Source: Nocardioides conyzicola
GTDB lineage: Bacteria; Actinomycetota; Actinomycetes; Propionibacteriales; Nocardioidaceae
Assembly (NCBI RefSeq): GCF_039543825.1
Contig: NZ_BAABKM010000002.1
Location: 1-64,000 of the forward strand
Direction: 5' to 3'
DNA length: 64,000 nucleotides
The first letter of the stretch is position 1; every line of letters begins with the position of its first letter. Positions 48,245 through 55,924 of the stretch are shown one piece after another. The translations under genes and the position numbers were made by a program. The notes under the pieces are model-generated. The model saw only the letters and a list, made by a program, of their open reading frames with translations, did no database searches and was not told where the DNA came from.

Positions 48245-49152
48245 CCGACCTCCACGACCTGCTCCGCGACGCGGTCGACGACATCGAGCCGACGGACCGG
48301 CTCGCCGAGCTCCGGACGCGTACGGCGAGTCCCGCGCGAGCCGCCGCTCGTCCGTGGTTCTGGGCGGCCGGCGCGACCGTGCTCGCCACCGCCGCCGCGG
48401 TCGCCGTCGTCGCCGTCGTTGGCGACGGCCCCGACGCGCCCGGGCACCACCACGACGACATGGCGATGGACCCGCCGGCCTCGACCCAGCTGGTGCCGGC
48501 GTACTTCGTCGGCGACGCCCCCGGTGGCGAGGGGCGCCTCTATCGCGAGTTCGAGGAAGTGGCGTCGGGCGAACCGTTGCAGCGCGCCCTCGAGCGCATC
48601 GAGCACCCGGCCGCCGACCCGGACTACCGCACGACGTGGACGCCCGGGTCCTTCGAGTCCGCGACGCTCGGCGACGGGACCATCGAGGTCGAGCTCGGCG
48701 ACGCCGGACTGCCCGCCCCGGACGGGATCGCCGCGCAGCAGGTCGTCTACACGCTCCAGGGGGCCCTGGGGCAGCGCCTGCCCGTCCAGTTCGTCGACGA
48801 CGGCCGCCCGGTCGGTGACTCGTACCAGGCGGCTCCCTCAGCCGACGTGCTCAACCCGGTCAGCATCAGCGACCCGGCCGAGGGCAACTCCTACGCGGGG
48901 GCGATGGAGGCGCGTGGTCGCGCGGAAGCCTCGGTGCACTGGGAGCTCCAGGACCCGTCGCGTCAGACCGTCCGCGAGGGTCGTGCCGCCGCACCAGGCT
49001 CTGGCCCCGGGTTGCGCCCGTGGTCGGTTCGCGTCGACCTGGCCGGCCTCGCACCCGGCAGCTACACGTTCGTCGTGGTGCTGCCGGACCCGTCGGGAGG
49101 CGCCGAGCTGTCACTCCTGGACCACGACACGCGCACGATCACCGTCCGATAG
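48241..49152 (+). CDS. GerMN/Gmad2-type membrane protein, putative anti-sigma
   Basis: A 303-residue protein. A short cytoplasmic N-terminus (DLHDLLRDAVDDIEPTDRLAELR), which resembles anti-sigma N-termini, is followed by a membrane helix at about residues 41-61, a histidine-rich patch (HHHDD), a GerMN domain (VPAYFVGDAPGGEGRLYREF ... QQVVYTLQGALGQRLPVQF) and a C-terminal immunoglobulin-like Gmad2 domain. GTG 48241 overlaps the sigma factor stop (GTGA), a classic sigma/anti-sigma arrangement. It is a paralogue of the next gene. Confidence 0.8.
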   Translation: MTDLHDLLRDAVDDIEPTDRLAELRTRTASPARAAARPWFWAAGATVLATAAAVAVVAVVGDGPDAPGHHHDDMAMDPPASTQLVPAYFVGDAPGGEGRLYREFEEVASGEPLQRALERIEHPAADPDYRTTWTPGSFESATLGDGTIEVELGDAGLPAPDGIAAQQVVYTLQGALGQRLPVQFVDDGRPVGDSYQAAPSADVLNPVSISDPAEGNSYAGAMEARGRAEASVHWELQDPSRQTVREGRAAAPGSGPGLRPWSVRVDLAGLAPGSYTFVVVLPDPSGGAELSLLDHDTRTITVR

Positions 49153-49179
49153 GCCGTGCCGACCCCGAAAATGAGCCCC

Positions 49180-50079
49180 ATGTCCTCCCGCACCCGACTC
49201 GCCGCCCTCGCCTCCGTCTCCGCGCTCGCCCTCGCCGGGCTGAGCGGCTGCGGCTCGGAGGGCCAGGACCCGGTGTCGAGCGACGCGACCCCCACCCAGG
49301 CCGCCGACCCGAGCGACGGCTCGGACGAGCCGACGGACCCGGGCTCGGAGAGCGCGGACACCACGACCGTGCCGGTCTACTTCGTCGGCGACACGCCGCA
49401 GGGGCAGCGGCTCTTCCGGGAGTTCCGCAAGGTCGAGGCGGACAACCCGGCCGCGGAGGCGCTCGCCCTGATGACGGCCGGCGACGCCCTGGACCCCGAC
49501 TACGACACGCTCTACCCGAGCGGCAGCTTCACCAGCGTGGAGATCGGCGCCGACAAGATCACCGTCGGGCTGCCCGACGAGTCGTGGACCACCGCCCCCG
49601 ACGGGATGACGGACGACCAGGCCAGGATGGCCGCGCAGCAGGCCGTCTACACGCTCCAGGGCATCGCCCAGAAGCGGCTGCCGCTGGCGTTCACGCTCGA
49701 CGGTGCACCCGCCGACCTGTTCGGGCTCGGCGGCGAGGTCAGCAACGACCCCGAGACCGACGTACGCGCCCTCGTCAACGTGACCGCGCCGGAGCAAGGT
49801 GCGAGCGTGAGCGGGACCTTCACCGCGAGCGGCGCCTCGAGCTCGTTCGAGGCGAACACCCCGTGGGAGATCCGGGAGGGCGGCGCCGACGGCAAGGTCG
49901 TCAAGAAGGGCTTCGCGACGGCCGAGGGCTGGATGGACAAGCTCTACCCCTGGGAGACCGACGTCGACGTGTCGGACCTGCCGGCCGGCGACTACACGTT
50001 CGTCGCCATGACCGACGACCCGTCCGAGGGCGAGGGCGGCGGCCCGACCGTCGACACGAAGAGCATCACGATCCAGTGA
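49180..50079 (+). CDS. GerMN/Gmad2 lipoprotein
   Basis: A 299-residue lipoprotein. The signal peptide ends in lipobox LSGC (Cys at about residue 24), followed by a Ser/Asp/Thr-rich linker. The GerMN domain (VPVYFVGDTPQGQRLFREF ... QQAVYTLQGIAQKRLPLAF) and Gmad2 domain match the preceding gene closely in order. Starts at 49171 or GTG 49156 are also possible; 49180 is chosen for the compact signal peptide. The product probably lies at the outer face of the membrane. Confidence 0.82.
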   Translation: MSSRTRLAALASVSALALAGLSGCGSEGQDPVSSDATPTQAADPSDGSDEPTDPGSESADTTTVPVYFVGDTPQGQRLFREFRKVEADNPAAEALALMTAGDALDPDYDTLYPSGSFTSVEIGADKITVGLPDESWTTAPDGMTDDQARMAAQQAVYTLQGIAQKRLPLAFTLDGAPADLFGLGGEVSNDPETDVRALVNVTAPEQGASVSGTFTASGASSSFEANTPWEIREGGADGKVVKKGFATAEGWMDKLYPWETDVDVSDLPAGDYTFVAMTDDPSEGEGGGPTVDTKSITIQ

Positions 50080-50978
50080 GGCTGACGCGGCAGCGGCTCA
50101 ACCGCACGCTGCTGCGGCGTCAGCACCTGCTGGAGCGCGTCGACGCGACGCCGGAGGAGATGGCCCGCCACCTGGTCGGGCTGCAGGCGCAGGAGACGCT
50201 GCCGCCGTACCTCTCACTGCAGGCGCGGCTGACGTCGTTCGACCCGTACGCCGTGACGCGGGCGCTCGAGGAGCGGTCCCTGGTGCGGCTGCTCACCATG
50301 CGCGGCACCATCCACCTGCTCGACCCGGGCGACGCACTCGTGCTGCGGCCGTGGACGCAGGTGGTGATGGACCGGGTGCAGCGCAACCACGCCGACCCGC
50401 TCCCCCAGCTCGGGCGCGCGCTGGTGCAGGCGCCGCCGCGCGGGACGTGGAAGGGCACCGGCGGTGTCGCCTACGAGCCCCTCGAGGAGTGGATCGGCGC
50501 ACCGATGCGCGAGCCGGACGTGCCGGACATCGTCCGGCGCTACCTGGCGGCCTTCGGCCCGGCGTCCGCCGCCGACGTGACGACCTGGTCGGGTGTCACC
50601 CGGCTCGGCCCCGTGCTGGCCGGCATGGACCTCGAGCGGCACGAGGACGAGGCCGGCAAGGTGCTGTACGACGTACCCGGCGGCGTGGTCGAGGACGAGG
50701 ACGCGCCCGCGCCACCCCGGCTGCTCGGCACGTACGACAACCTCTGGCTCTCCCACGCCGGCCGCGACCGGGTCACCGAGCCGGCCAAGCGCCGGCACTG
50801 GATGGGTCCCAACGGCGGCGTCGGGATGATGCTCTTCGTCGACGGCTGGCTCGAGGGGCTGTGGCGGATGGCCGACGACCGGGTCGAGGTCATCGAGCTC
50901 TTCCGCGACCTCACGAAGCGCGAGCGCGCGGACCTCGATGTCGAGATCGACCGCGTCGAGGGGCTGCTGGGGCGGTGA
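50076..50978 (+). CDS. AlkZ/YcaQ-like winged-helix DNA glycosylase family protein
   Basis: A 300-residue protein of the HTH_42 family (PF06224). The N-terminal region carries GLQAQE, whose Q37-A-Q39 fits the QxQ catalytic motif of AlkZ-type glycosylases, and MRGTIHLL follows. Such enzymes remove alkylated or crosslinked bases, and several belong to producers of DNA-damaging natural products. GTG 50076 overlaps the stop of the GerMN lipoprotein gene by 4 bp, so it is coupled to the sigma factor operon. A 90-bp palindrome follows. Confidence 0.82.
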   Translation: MRLTRQRLNRTLLRRQHLLERVDATPEEMARHLVGLQAQETLPPYLSLQARLTSFDPYAVTRALEERSLVRLLTMRGTIHLLDPGDALVLRPWTQVVMDRVQRNHADPLPQLGRALVQAPPRGTWKGTGGVAYEPLEEWIGAPMREPDVPDIVRRYLAAFGPASAADVTTWSGVTRLGPVLAGMDLERHEDEAGKVLYDVPGGVVEDEDAPAPPRLLGTYDNLWLSHAGRDRVTEPAKRRHWMGPNGGVGMMLFVDGWLEGLWRMADDRVEVIELFRDLTKRERADLDVEIDRVEGLLGR

Positions 50979-50983
50979 GGGCG

Positions 50984-51077
50984 GGAGTTTTGTCGGTCGG
51001 CCGACGAAACTCCTGCCTGGACGATGAAGCTTTGTCGTCCAGGCGTGAGTTTCATCGGCCAGCCGACGAAACTCCCG
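50984..51077. repeat. 90-bp nested palindrome between convergent genes
   Basis: Three adjacent hairpins: GGAGTTTTGTCGG/CCGACGAAACTCC (50984-51013), GCCTGGACGA/TCGTCCAGGC (51015-51044) and GAGTTTCATCGG/CCGACGAAACTC (51047-51074). The outer two mirror each other about the centre of the middle one (51029.5), so 50985-51074 as a whole is an inverted repeat with about 38 of 45 matching positions. It lies between the convergent AlkZ-like and MarR genes. It may be a bidirectional terminator or a REP-like dispersed element. Confidence 0.85.
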
Positions 51078-51081
51078 GCCC

Positions 51082-51534
51082 CTACCCCGTCTCGCCGCCC
51101 TCGCGGAGCGAGCGGATCATGCTCTGCAGGATCCGGAGGGCGCCGGCCTGCTCGGCCTCGGTCATGCCGGCCAGCATCCTCACCTCGACCGACCGGACGG
51201 CCACGGTCGCCTTCGCGAGACTGCGTCGGCCGCGGGGCGTGAGCCGCGTGGGCAGGGCCTTCCCGACGGGCGCCGCCGCGGCCCGGGTCACGTAGCCGTC
51301 GCGCTCCAGGGCCTGGAGCAGCACGTTCATCGACTGCCGGGTCACGAACGCTCCCCTCGCGAGCTCGGAGTTGGACAGGCCGGGGCGCTGCGCCAGCAGC
51401 TCGAGGCAGGAGTAGTGGGTCACCGTCATCCCGAGCGGTCGCAGCACCTCCTCCATCGCCGCACGGAGGACGCTCGACGCCTCCTTCAGCAGGTAGCCGA
51501 GCGAGGTCTCGAGGTGGATCCCGTCTTGACTCAT
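51082..51534 (-). CDS. MarR-family transcriptional regulator
   Basis: A 150-residue repressor. The winged helix is SNSELARGAFVTRQSMNVLL with the wing DGYVTRAAAAPVGKALPTRL and the family stretch LTPRGRR; dimerisation helices are at both ends. ATG 51534 abuts the first of two perfect operators, so the message may be leaderless. It is divergent from the VOC gene and almost certainly controls it. Confidence 0.9.
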   Translation of the reverse strand: MSQDGIHLETSLGYLLKEASSVLRAAMEEVLRPLGMTVTHYSCLELLAQRPGLSNSELARGAFVTRQSMNVLLQALERDGYVTRAAAAPVGKALPTRLTPRGRRSLAKATVAVRSVEVRMLAGMTEAEQAGALRILQSMIRSLREGGETG

Positions 51535-51549
51535 GTCAGTATTCTGACA
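51534..51549. promoter_or_regulatory. MarR operator 1
   Basis: TGTCAGTATTCTGACA, a perfect 6-bp inverted repeat with a 4-bp spacer. It starts on the first base of the marR-type gene's start codon. Confidence 0.75.
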
Positions 51550-51558
51550 TACCTTGAA

Positions 51559-51574
51559 TGTCAGAAAACTGACA
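51559..51574. promoter_or_regulatory. MarR operator 2
   Basis: TGTCAGAAAACTGACA, the same arms as operator 1 with a different spacer, centred 25 bp away and 23 bp before the VOC start codon. The VOC ribosome site AAGGAG follows at 51584-51589. Confidence 0.75.
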
Positions 51575-51596
51575 CGCAATCCGAAGGAGCACGCAC

Positions 51597-51965
51597 ATGC
51601 CCGTCACCGGCCCCGACTTCATCTCGCTGCAGGCGAGCGACCTCGACGCCTCGCAGGCGTTCTACGAGCACTACCTCGGCCTCGTCCGCTCGCCGGCCGG
51701 CGCCCCGCACGCCGTCGTCTTCGAGACGAAGCCGATCGCGTTCGCGCTGCGCGACGTCATCCCGGGCACCGACCTGACCTCGGTCGCCCAGCCCGGCATC
51801 GGCGCCGCGATCTGGCTCCACGCCACCGACGTCCAGGCCATCCACGACGCACTCGTCGCCGACGGTCACCCCATCGTGTCAGCGCCCATCGACGGCCCGT
51901 TCGGCCGGACGTTCACCTTCGCCGACCCCGACGGCTACCAGGTCACGCTCCACGACCGCGCCTGA
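51597..51965 (+). CDS. VOC (glyoxalase/bleomycin resistance) family protein
   Basis: A 122-residue protein of two beta-alpha-beta-beta-beta modules: FISLQASDLDASQAFYEHYL at the start and GRTFTFADPDGYQVTLHDRA at the end are typical. It may detoxify an electrophile or bind a small toxic molecule. A good ribosome site (AAGGAG) lies 7 bp before the ATG. Its control by the divergent MarR-type gene through two identical operators suggests that the ligand of the regulator is its substrate or a relative of it. Confidence 0.88.
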   Translation: MPVTGPDFISLQASDLDASQAFYEHYLGLVRSPAGAPHAVVFETKPIAFALRDVIPGTDLTSVAQPGIGAAIWLHATDVQAIHDALVADGHPIVSAPIDGPFGRTFTFADPDGYQVTLHDRA

Positions 51966-51974
51966 CCGGCCGCG

Positions 51975-52715
51975 CTACCCCCAGCGCGGCGTCCGCGACA
52001 GGATCGCGGCCACGGCGGCGACACCCGCGGTCGACGTACGCAGCACCTCGGCGCCGAGGCGCACGGAGACCGCACCGGCCGCCACGAAGGCCGCGACCTC
52101 GTCGTCGGTCAGCCCGCCCTCGGGTCCGACCACGACGACGATCCGGCCTGCGGCCGGGACGGCGACGTCCGCGAACGGCGCCGAGGCCGCCTCGTGCAGC
52201 ACCACGGCGAGATCGGCACCGGCGACCAGCGCGACCACCTCGGCGGTCGACGCCATCTCCAACACCTCGGGGAACCACGACCGGCGCGCCTGCTTGGCCG
52301 CCTCGCGGGCCGTCGCCCGCCACCTCGCGAGCGACTTCGCGGCTCGCTCGCCCTTCCAGACCGCGACGCTGCGCGCCGCCGCCCACGGTACGACGCGGGC
52401 GACGCCGATCTCGGTGAGCACCTCGACGGCCAGCTCCCCGCGCTCCCCCTTGGGGATCGCCTGGACCACCACCACCTCGGGTGTCGGCGGCTCGGCCGCC
52501 GACACCGACTCGACGGTCAGCGTGAACACCCGCTTGCCGGTCGACCCGACCGACCCCTGCACCGCGACGCCCGCGCCGTCGGTGAGCACGACCTGCTCGC
52601 CCACCCGCAGCCGGCGTACGGCGACGGCGTGGTGCGCCTCGTCGCCCTCGACGGTCACCACGTCCCCGACCGCGACACCGCCGAGGGCCGGGACGAGGTG
52701 GACCGGGAGGGACAT
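51975..52715 (-). CDS. rsmE: 16S rRNA m3U1498 methyltransferase
   Basis: A 246-residue SPOUT-fold methyltransferase that methylates U1498 of 16S rRNA. The N-terminal PUA-like region contains GDEAHHAVAVRRLRVGE, and the SPOUT knot is VVVVGPEGGLTDDE and LGAEVLRTSTAGVAAVAA. ATG 52715 shares a base with the dnaJ stop, so translation is coupled. The hrcA-dnaJ-rsmE order is common in actinobacteria. Confidence 0.94.
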   Translation of the reverse strand: MSLPVHLVPALGGVAVGDVVTVEGDEAHHAVAVRRLRVGEQVVLTDGAGVAVQGSVGSTGKRVFTLTVESVSAAEPPTPEVVVVQAIPKGERGELAVEVLTEIGVARVVPWAAARSVAVWKGERAAKSLARWRATAREAAKQARRSWFPEVLEMASTAEVVALVAGADLAVVLHEAASAPFADVAVPAAGRIVVVVGPEGGLTDDEVAAFVAAGAVSVRLGAEVLRTSTAGVAAVAAILSRTPRWG

Positions 52716-53893
52716 CAGTGCTGGTTGAACGCGTCTCGGAGCCGGCCGAACATCGAGCGGCTGGTCGGGTGCACGTGGCCGGAGGGCCGCTCCTCGTCCC
52801 GGATCGCCGCCAGCTCGCGCAGCAGCTCCTCCTGGCGCGCGTCCAGCTTGGTCGGGGTGTCGACGAGCACAGTCACGATCAGGTCGCCGCGGCCACCTCG
52901 CAGCCCGGGCACGCCGCGCCCGCGGAGCACCTGCTCGGAGCCGGACTGGGTGCCGGGGCGCACGTCGAGCTCCAGGCTGGTCTCGATCTCGGTGGTCGGC
53001 TCCTCGTCCGCGACGACGTCGGCCTCGAGCGTCGGCAGGGTCAGCACGGTGCCCAGCGCGGCCGCGGTCATCGGCAGCGTCACCGTGCAGTGCAGGTCGT
53101 TGCCGTTGCGGGTGAAGACCTCGTGCTGCGCCACGTGGATCTCGACGTACAGGTCACCGGCCGGTCCCCCGCCGGGCCCGACCTCGCCCTCGCCGGAGAG
53201 CTGCACGCGGGTGCCGGTGTCGACGCCGGCCGGGATCTTGACGGTGAGGGTACGGCGAGCGCGCACCCGGCCGTCGCCCGAGCACTCACGGCACGGGTCG
53301 GGGATGATCGTGCCGAAGCCGCGGCAGGCAGGACAGGGCCGCAGCGTGCGGATCTCGCCGAGGAACGACCGCTGCACCTGGGCCACCTCGCCCGCACCGT
53401 GGCAGGTCTCGCACGGGGTGGCGTGGGAGCCCGGAGCGGCACCCTCGCCGCCGCAGGTCGTGCACAGCACCGCCGTGTCGACCATCAGCTCACGCGCGAC
53501 GCCGAACGCCGCCTCGGCCAGGGTGATCTCGATCCGGATCAGCGCGTCCTGTCCGCGCCGCTCGCGCGACCGCGGGCCGCGGCCGCCGCCGGCGGCACCG
53601 CCCTGCTGGCCGAAGAACGCATCCATGATGTCGGTGAACGAGAAGCCCGGCCCCTGGCCGAAGCCCGCGCCGGCGCCGCCGAAGGGGTCGCCGCCACGGT
53701 CGAACGCCGCCCGCTTCTGCGGGTCGGAGAGGATCTCGTAGGCGCGCGAGATCTCCTTGAAGCGCTCCTGGGCGTCCGGGTCGGGGTTGACGTCGGGGTG
53801 GTACTGCCGGGCGAGTCGCCGGTAGGCCTTCTTGACGGCGTCTGCGTCCGCGTCGCGGTCGACTCCGAGAAGCTGGTACGGGTCCTGACTCAC
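52715..53893 (-). CDS. dnaJ: Chaperone DnaJ (DnaJ2 type)
   Basis: A 392-residue Hsp40. The J domain has YHPDVNP, followed by a Gly/Phe-rich region (FGGAGAGFGQGPG), four CxxCxGxG-type repeats (CTTCGGEG, CETCHGAG, CPACRGFG, CRECSGDG) and the substrate-binding C-terminal domains. GTG 53893 has AAGGAA upstream. It follows hrcA by 58 bp and is probably under HrcA/CIRCE control. Confidence 0.96.
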   Translation of the reverse strand: MSQDPYQLLGVDRDADADAVKKAYRRLARQYHPDVNPDPDAQERFKEISRAYEILSDPQKRAAFDRGGDPFGGAGAGFGQGPGFSFTDIMDAFFGQQGGAAGGGRGPRSRERRGQDALIRIEITLAEAAFGVARELMVDTAVLCTTCGGEGAAPGSHATPCETCHGAGEVAQVQRSFLGEIRTLRPCPACRGFGTIIPDPCRECSGDGRVRARRTLTVKIPAGVDTGTRVQLSGEGEVGPGGGPAGDLYVEIHVAQHEVFTRNGNDLHCTVTLPMTAAALGTVLTLPTLEADVVADEEPTTEIETSLELDVRPGTQSGSEQVLRGRGVPGLRGGRGDLIVTVLVDTPTKLDARQEELLRELAAIRDEERPSGHVHPTSRSMFGRLRDAFNQH

Positions 53894-53951
53894 GTGTTTC
53901 CTTCACTGCTCGTGCTGGTGGGTGGTGCGGTCGGTGCTGCTGGGGGCGCGC

Positions 53952-54974
53952 TCAGGCCTCGTCGAGGATCCGCGAGACGTAGCGGGCGACCGCCCGGACG
54001 GCGGCCATGCTGCCGGGGTAGTCCATGCGCGTCGGCCCGACGATGCCGAGGCGGGCGAACGCCTCCTCGCCCGGGCCGTAGCCGGCGGCGACGACGCTGG
54101 TCGACGCGAGCTCGGTGTAGGGGCCCTCGTGACCGATCCGGACGGTGACGGGCTCGCCGGTCGACGCCTCGCCGATGAGCTTGAGCAGCACGACGTGCTC
54201 CTCCAGCGCCTCGAGGAGCGGGCGTACGGCGGAGTCGAAGCTGTCGCCGTACCGCGCCAGGTTGGCGGCGCCGCCGACCAGGATGCGCTCGTCGGACCGG
54301 TGGTCGGACATCGCCTCGAGCAGCGCCTCGACGACGGCCTGCGTCGCGGGCGGGACCGGGGCGTCGGCGCCGGTCACCAAGGTGCTCAGGGCGGCGCTGG
54401 CGTCCGCGATCACCTCGCCGGTGGCGACCCCGTTGACCCGGGCGCGCAGGTCGGCGATCGCGGCGTCGTCGAGGTCGGTGGCCAGCTCGACCAGCCGCTG
54501 CTCCACGCGGCCGGTGCTGAGGATCAGGACGACGAGGAGCCGGCTGGGCGCGAGCGCCACCACCTCGATGTGGCGGACGGTGGAGCGGGACAGCGTCGGG
54601 TACTGCACGATCGCGACCTGGCGGGTCAGCTGCGAGAGCAGCCGGACCGAGCGCTGGACGACGTCGTCGAGGTCGACGGCGCCGTCGAGGAGCGTGGCGA
54701 TCGCGCGCTTCTCCGCGGAGCTCATCGGCTTGACCGTCGTCAGCCGGTCGACGAAGAGCCGGTAGCCCTTGTCGGTGGGCACCCGGCCGGCACTCGTGTG
54801 CGGCTGGGTGATGTAGCCCTCGTCCTCGAGGGCGGCCATGTCGTTGCGGACCGTGGCGGGCGAGACGCCCAGCCGGTGCCGCTCGACCAGCGCCTTGGAG
54901 CCGACCGGCTCCTCGGTGGCGACGTAGTCCTCGACGATCGCGCGGAGCACGGCCAGCCTGCGCTCTTCCTGCAC
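53952..54974 (-). CDS. hrcA: Heat-inducible transcription repressor HrcA
   Basis: A 340-residue repressor of heat-shock genes. The N-terminal winged helix ([20 protein letters not shown] ... [36 protein letters not shown]) is typical, followed by the GAF-like and dimerisation regions. GTG 54974 has AAGGAGG seven bases upstream, which rules out the longer reading frame. A CIRCE element 40 bp upstream indicates autoregulation. Confidence 0.96.
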   Translation of the reverse strand: MQEERRLAVLRAIVEDYVATEEPVGSKALVERHRLGVSPATVRNDMAALEDEGYITQPHTSAGRVPTDKGYRLFVDRLTTVKPMSSAEKRAIATLLDGAVDLDDVVQRSVRLLSQLTRQVAIVQYPTLSRSTVRHIEVVALAPSRLLVVLILSTGRVEQRLVELATDLDDAAIADLRARVNGVATGEVIADASAALSTLVTGADAPVPPATQAVVEALLEAMSDHRSDERILVGGAANLARYGDSFDSAVRPLLEALEEHVVLLKLIGEASTGEPVTVRIGHEGPYTELASTSVVAAGYGPGEEAFARLGIVGPTRMDYPGSMAAVRAVARYVSRILDEA

Positions 54975-55014
54975 TCGCCCGCCTCCTTGTCTCTGCGCGG
55001 TCTCCGCACGGTCC

Positions 55015-55039
55015 TGGCACTCGCTTGGTGGGAGTGCCA
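55015..55039. promoter_or_regulatory. CIRCE element upstream of hrcA
   Basis: TGGCACTC-N9-GAGTGCCA, an exact inverted repeat close to the CIRCE consensus (TTAGCACTC-N9-GAGTGCTAA). It is the binding site of HrcA and lies 40 bp upstream of the hrcA start codon. Confidence 0.9.
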
Positions 55040-55102
55040 AGAGTACCCGGCGGGCTCAGGGCCACATCGTGGAAGGCCCGGTGCGTCGCACCCGGAATCG
55101 CA

Positions 55103-55121
55103 GTAGGTTAGGCTTACCTAA
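55103..55121. promoter_or_regulatory. Iron box (DtxR/IdeR type)
   Basis: GTAGGTTAGGCTTACCTAA matches the actinobacterial iron-box consensus TTAGGTTAGGCTAACCTAA in 17 of 19 positions. It lies 32 bp upstream of the DUF2470 start codon, where bound iron-loaded DtxR/IdeR would repress transcription. Confidence 0.8.
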
Positions 55122-55153
55122 GTCCTCACCCGTCGCAGTGGATGGAGCCAGCG

Positions 55154-55894
55154 GTGACCACGACCGAGCACCACACCCCCGATGTCGACCCCCGCCTGGT
55201 GGCCGCGGACGCGCGCAGCATCCTCGCCTGCCCCGCGACCGTCAGCCTGGTGATCGAGGGCCACGAGCACGCCGTAGGCCCCGACGAGGACCTGGCCCTC
55301 ACCGACCACCGGGGTACGCCGACCTTCCTCTGCCCCGAGAGCTCCCCCGTCGCCCGCGCCGCCGCCGAGCGCAGCAGCGCGCTGCTCACCGTCACCAGCG
55401 GCCTCGGCCCGCGTGGTGGCCCGGAGCGCGGCGACACCCTGACCCTGGCCGGCCGCCTCGAGCGCACCGGCTACGAGCACTGCGACTGCTGCAACGAGGT
55501 CCGCCACGTGGTGTCGCTCGACCTCAACTTCGTGCTGCTCGCGAGGCCCGCGACGGCGGCGCCCGGCGTGCCCGAGCGGCAGCACCGCGTGCGGCTCGAG
55601 GAGTTCCGCAGCCGGGCCCACCACCTCAACCGCGGCCACCTGCAGCGGTCCGTCGAGCACGCCAACGACTGCCACCAGGAGGAGCTGCGCCAGGCGATCG
55701 GCCTCGGGACCGGCACCCGCCAGGGCGACGTCGTCGGCGTGCGGATCGCGCGGCTCACGCCCGCCGACGTCAAGATCCAGTGGGTCGACCACACCGGCGC
55801 CCACGAGCAGGTGATCGCGTTCGCCCGCCCGGCGCGCGACCTGACGGAGCTCGGCGACATGCTGCGCCGGGGGCTGCACGCAGGTCTGTGCTGA
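55154..55894 (+). CDS. DUF2470 domain protein, split-barrel flavin/haem type
   Basis: A 246-residue protein. The N-terminal half resembles the split-barrel fold of pyridoxamine-phosphate-oxidase and HugZ-like proteins (ILACPATVSLVIEGHEH, ALLTVTSGLGPRGGPERGDT), and the C-terminal half is a DUF2470 domain with EHANDCHQEELR in place of the usual HMN-DH pattern. Relatives include HugZ-type haem oxygenases. GTG 55154 has GGAG six bases upstream, better than ATG 55142. The iron box suggests induction under iron shortage and a role in iron or haem use; the CDCC pair (HCDCCNEV) may bind a metal. Confidence 0.8.
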   Translation: MTTTEHHTPDVDPRLVAADARSILACPATVSLVIEGHEHAVGPDEDLALTDHRGTPTFLCPESSPVARAAAERSSALLTVTSGLGPRGGPERGDTLTLAGRLERTGYEHCDCCNEVRHVVSLDLNFVLLARPATAAPGVPERQHRVRLEEFRSRAHHLNRGHLQRSVEHANDCHQEELRQAIGLGTGTRQGDVVGVRIARLTPADVKIQWVDHTGAHEQVIAFARPARDLTELGDMLRRGLHAGLC

Positions 55895-55924
55895 CCCGGG
55901 GGCTGAGCCCCCTACGCTGACCGG

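Noticed and set aside
55899..55913. Terminator between the DUF2470 and MBL genes
   Set aside because: GGGGGC-TGA-GCCCCC can fold, but the loop is only three bases and no T-run follows, so it is not listed as a feature.
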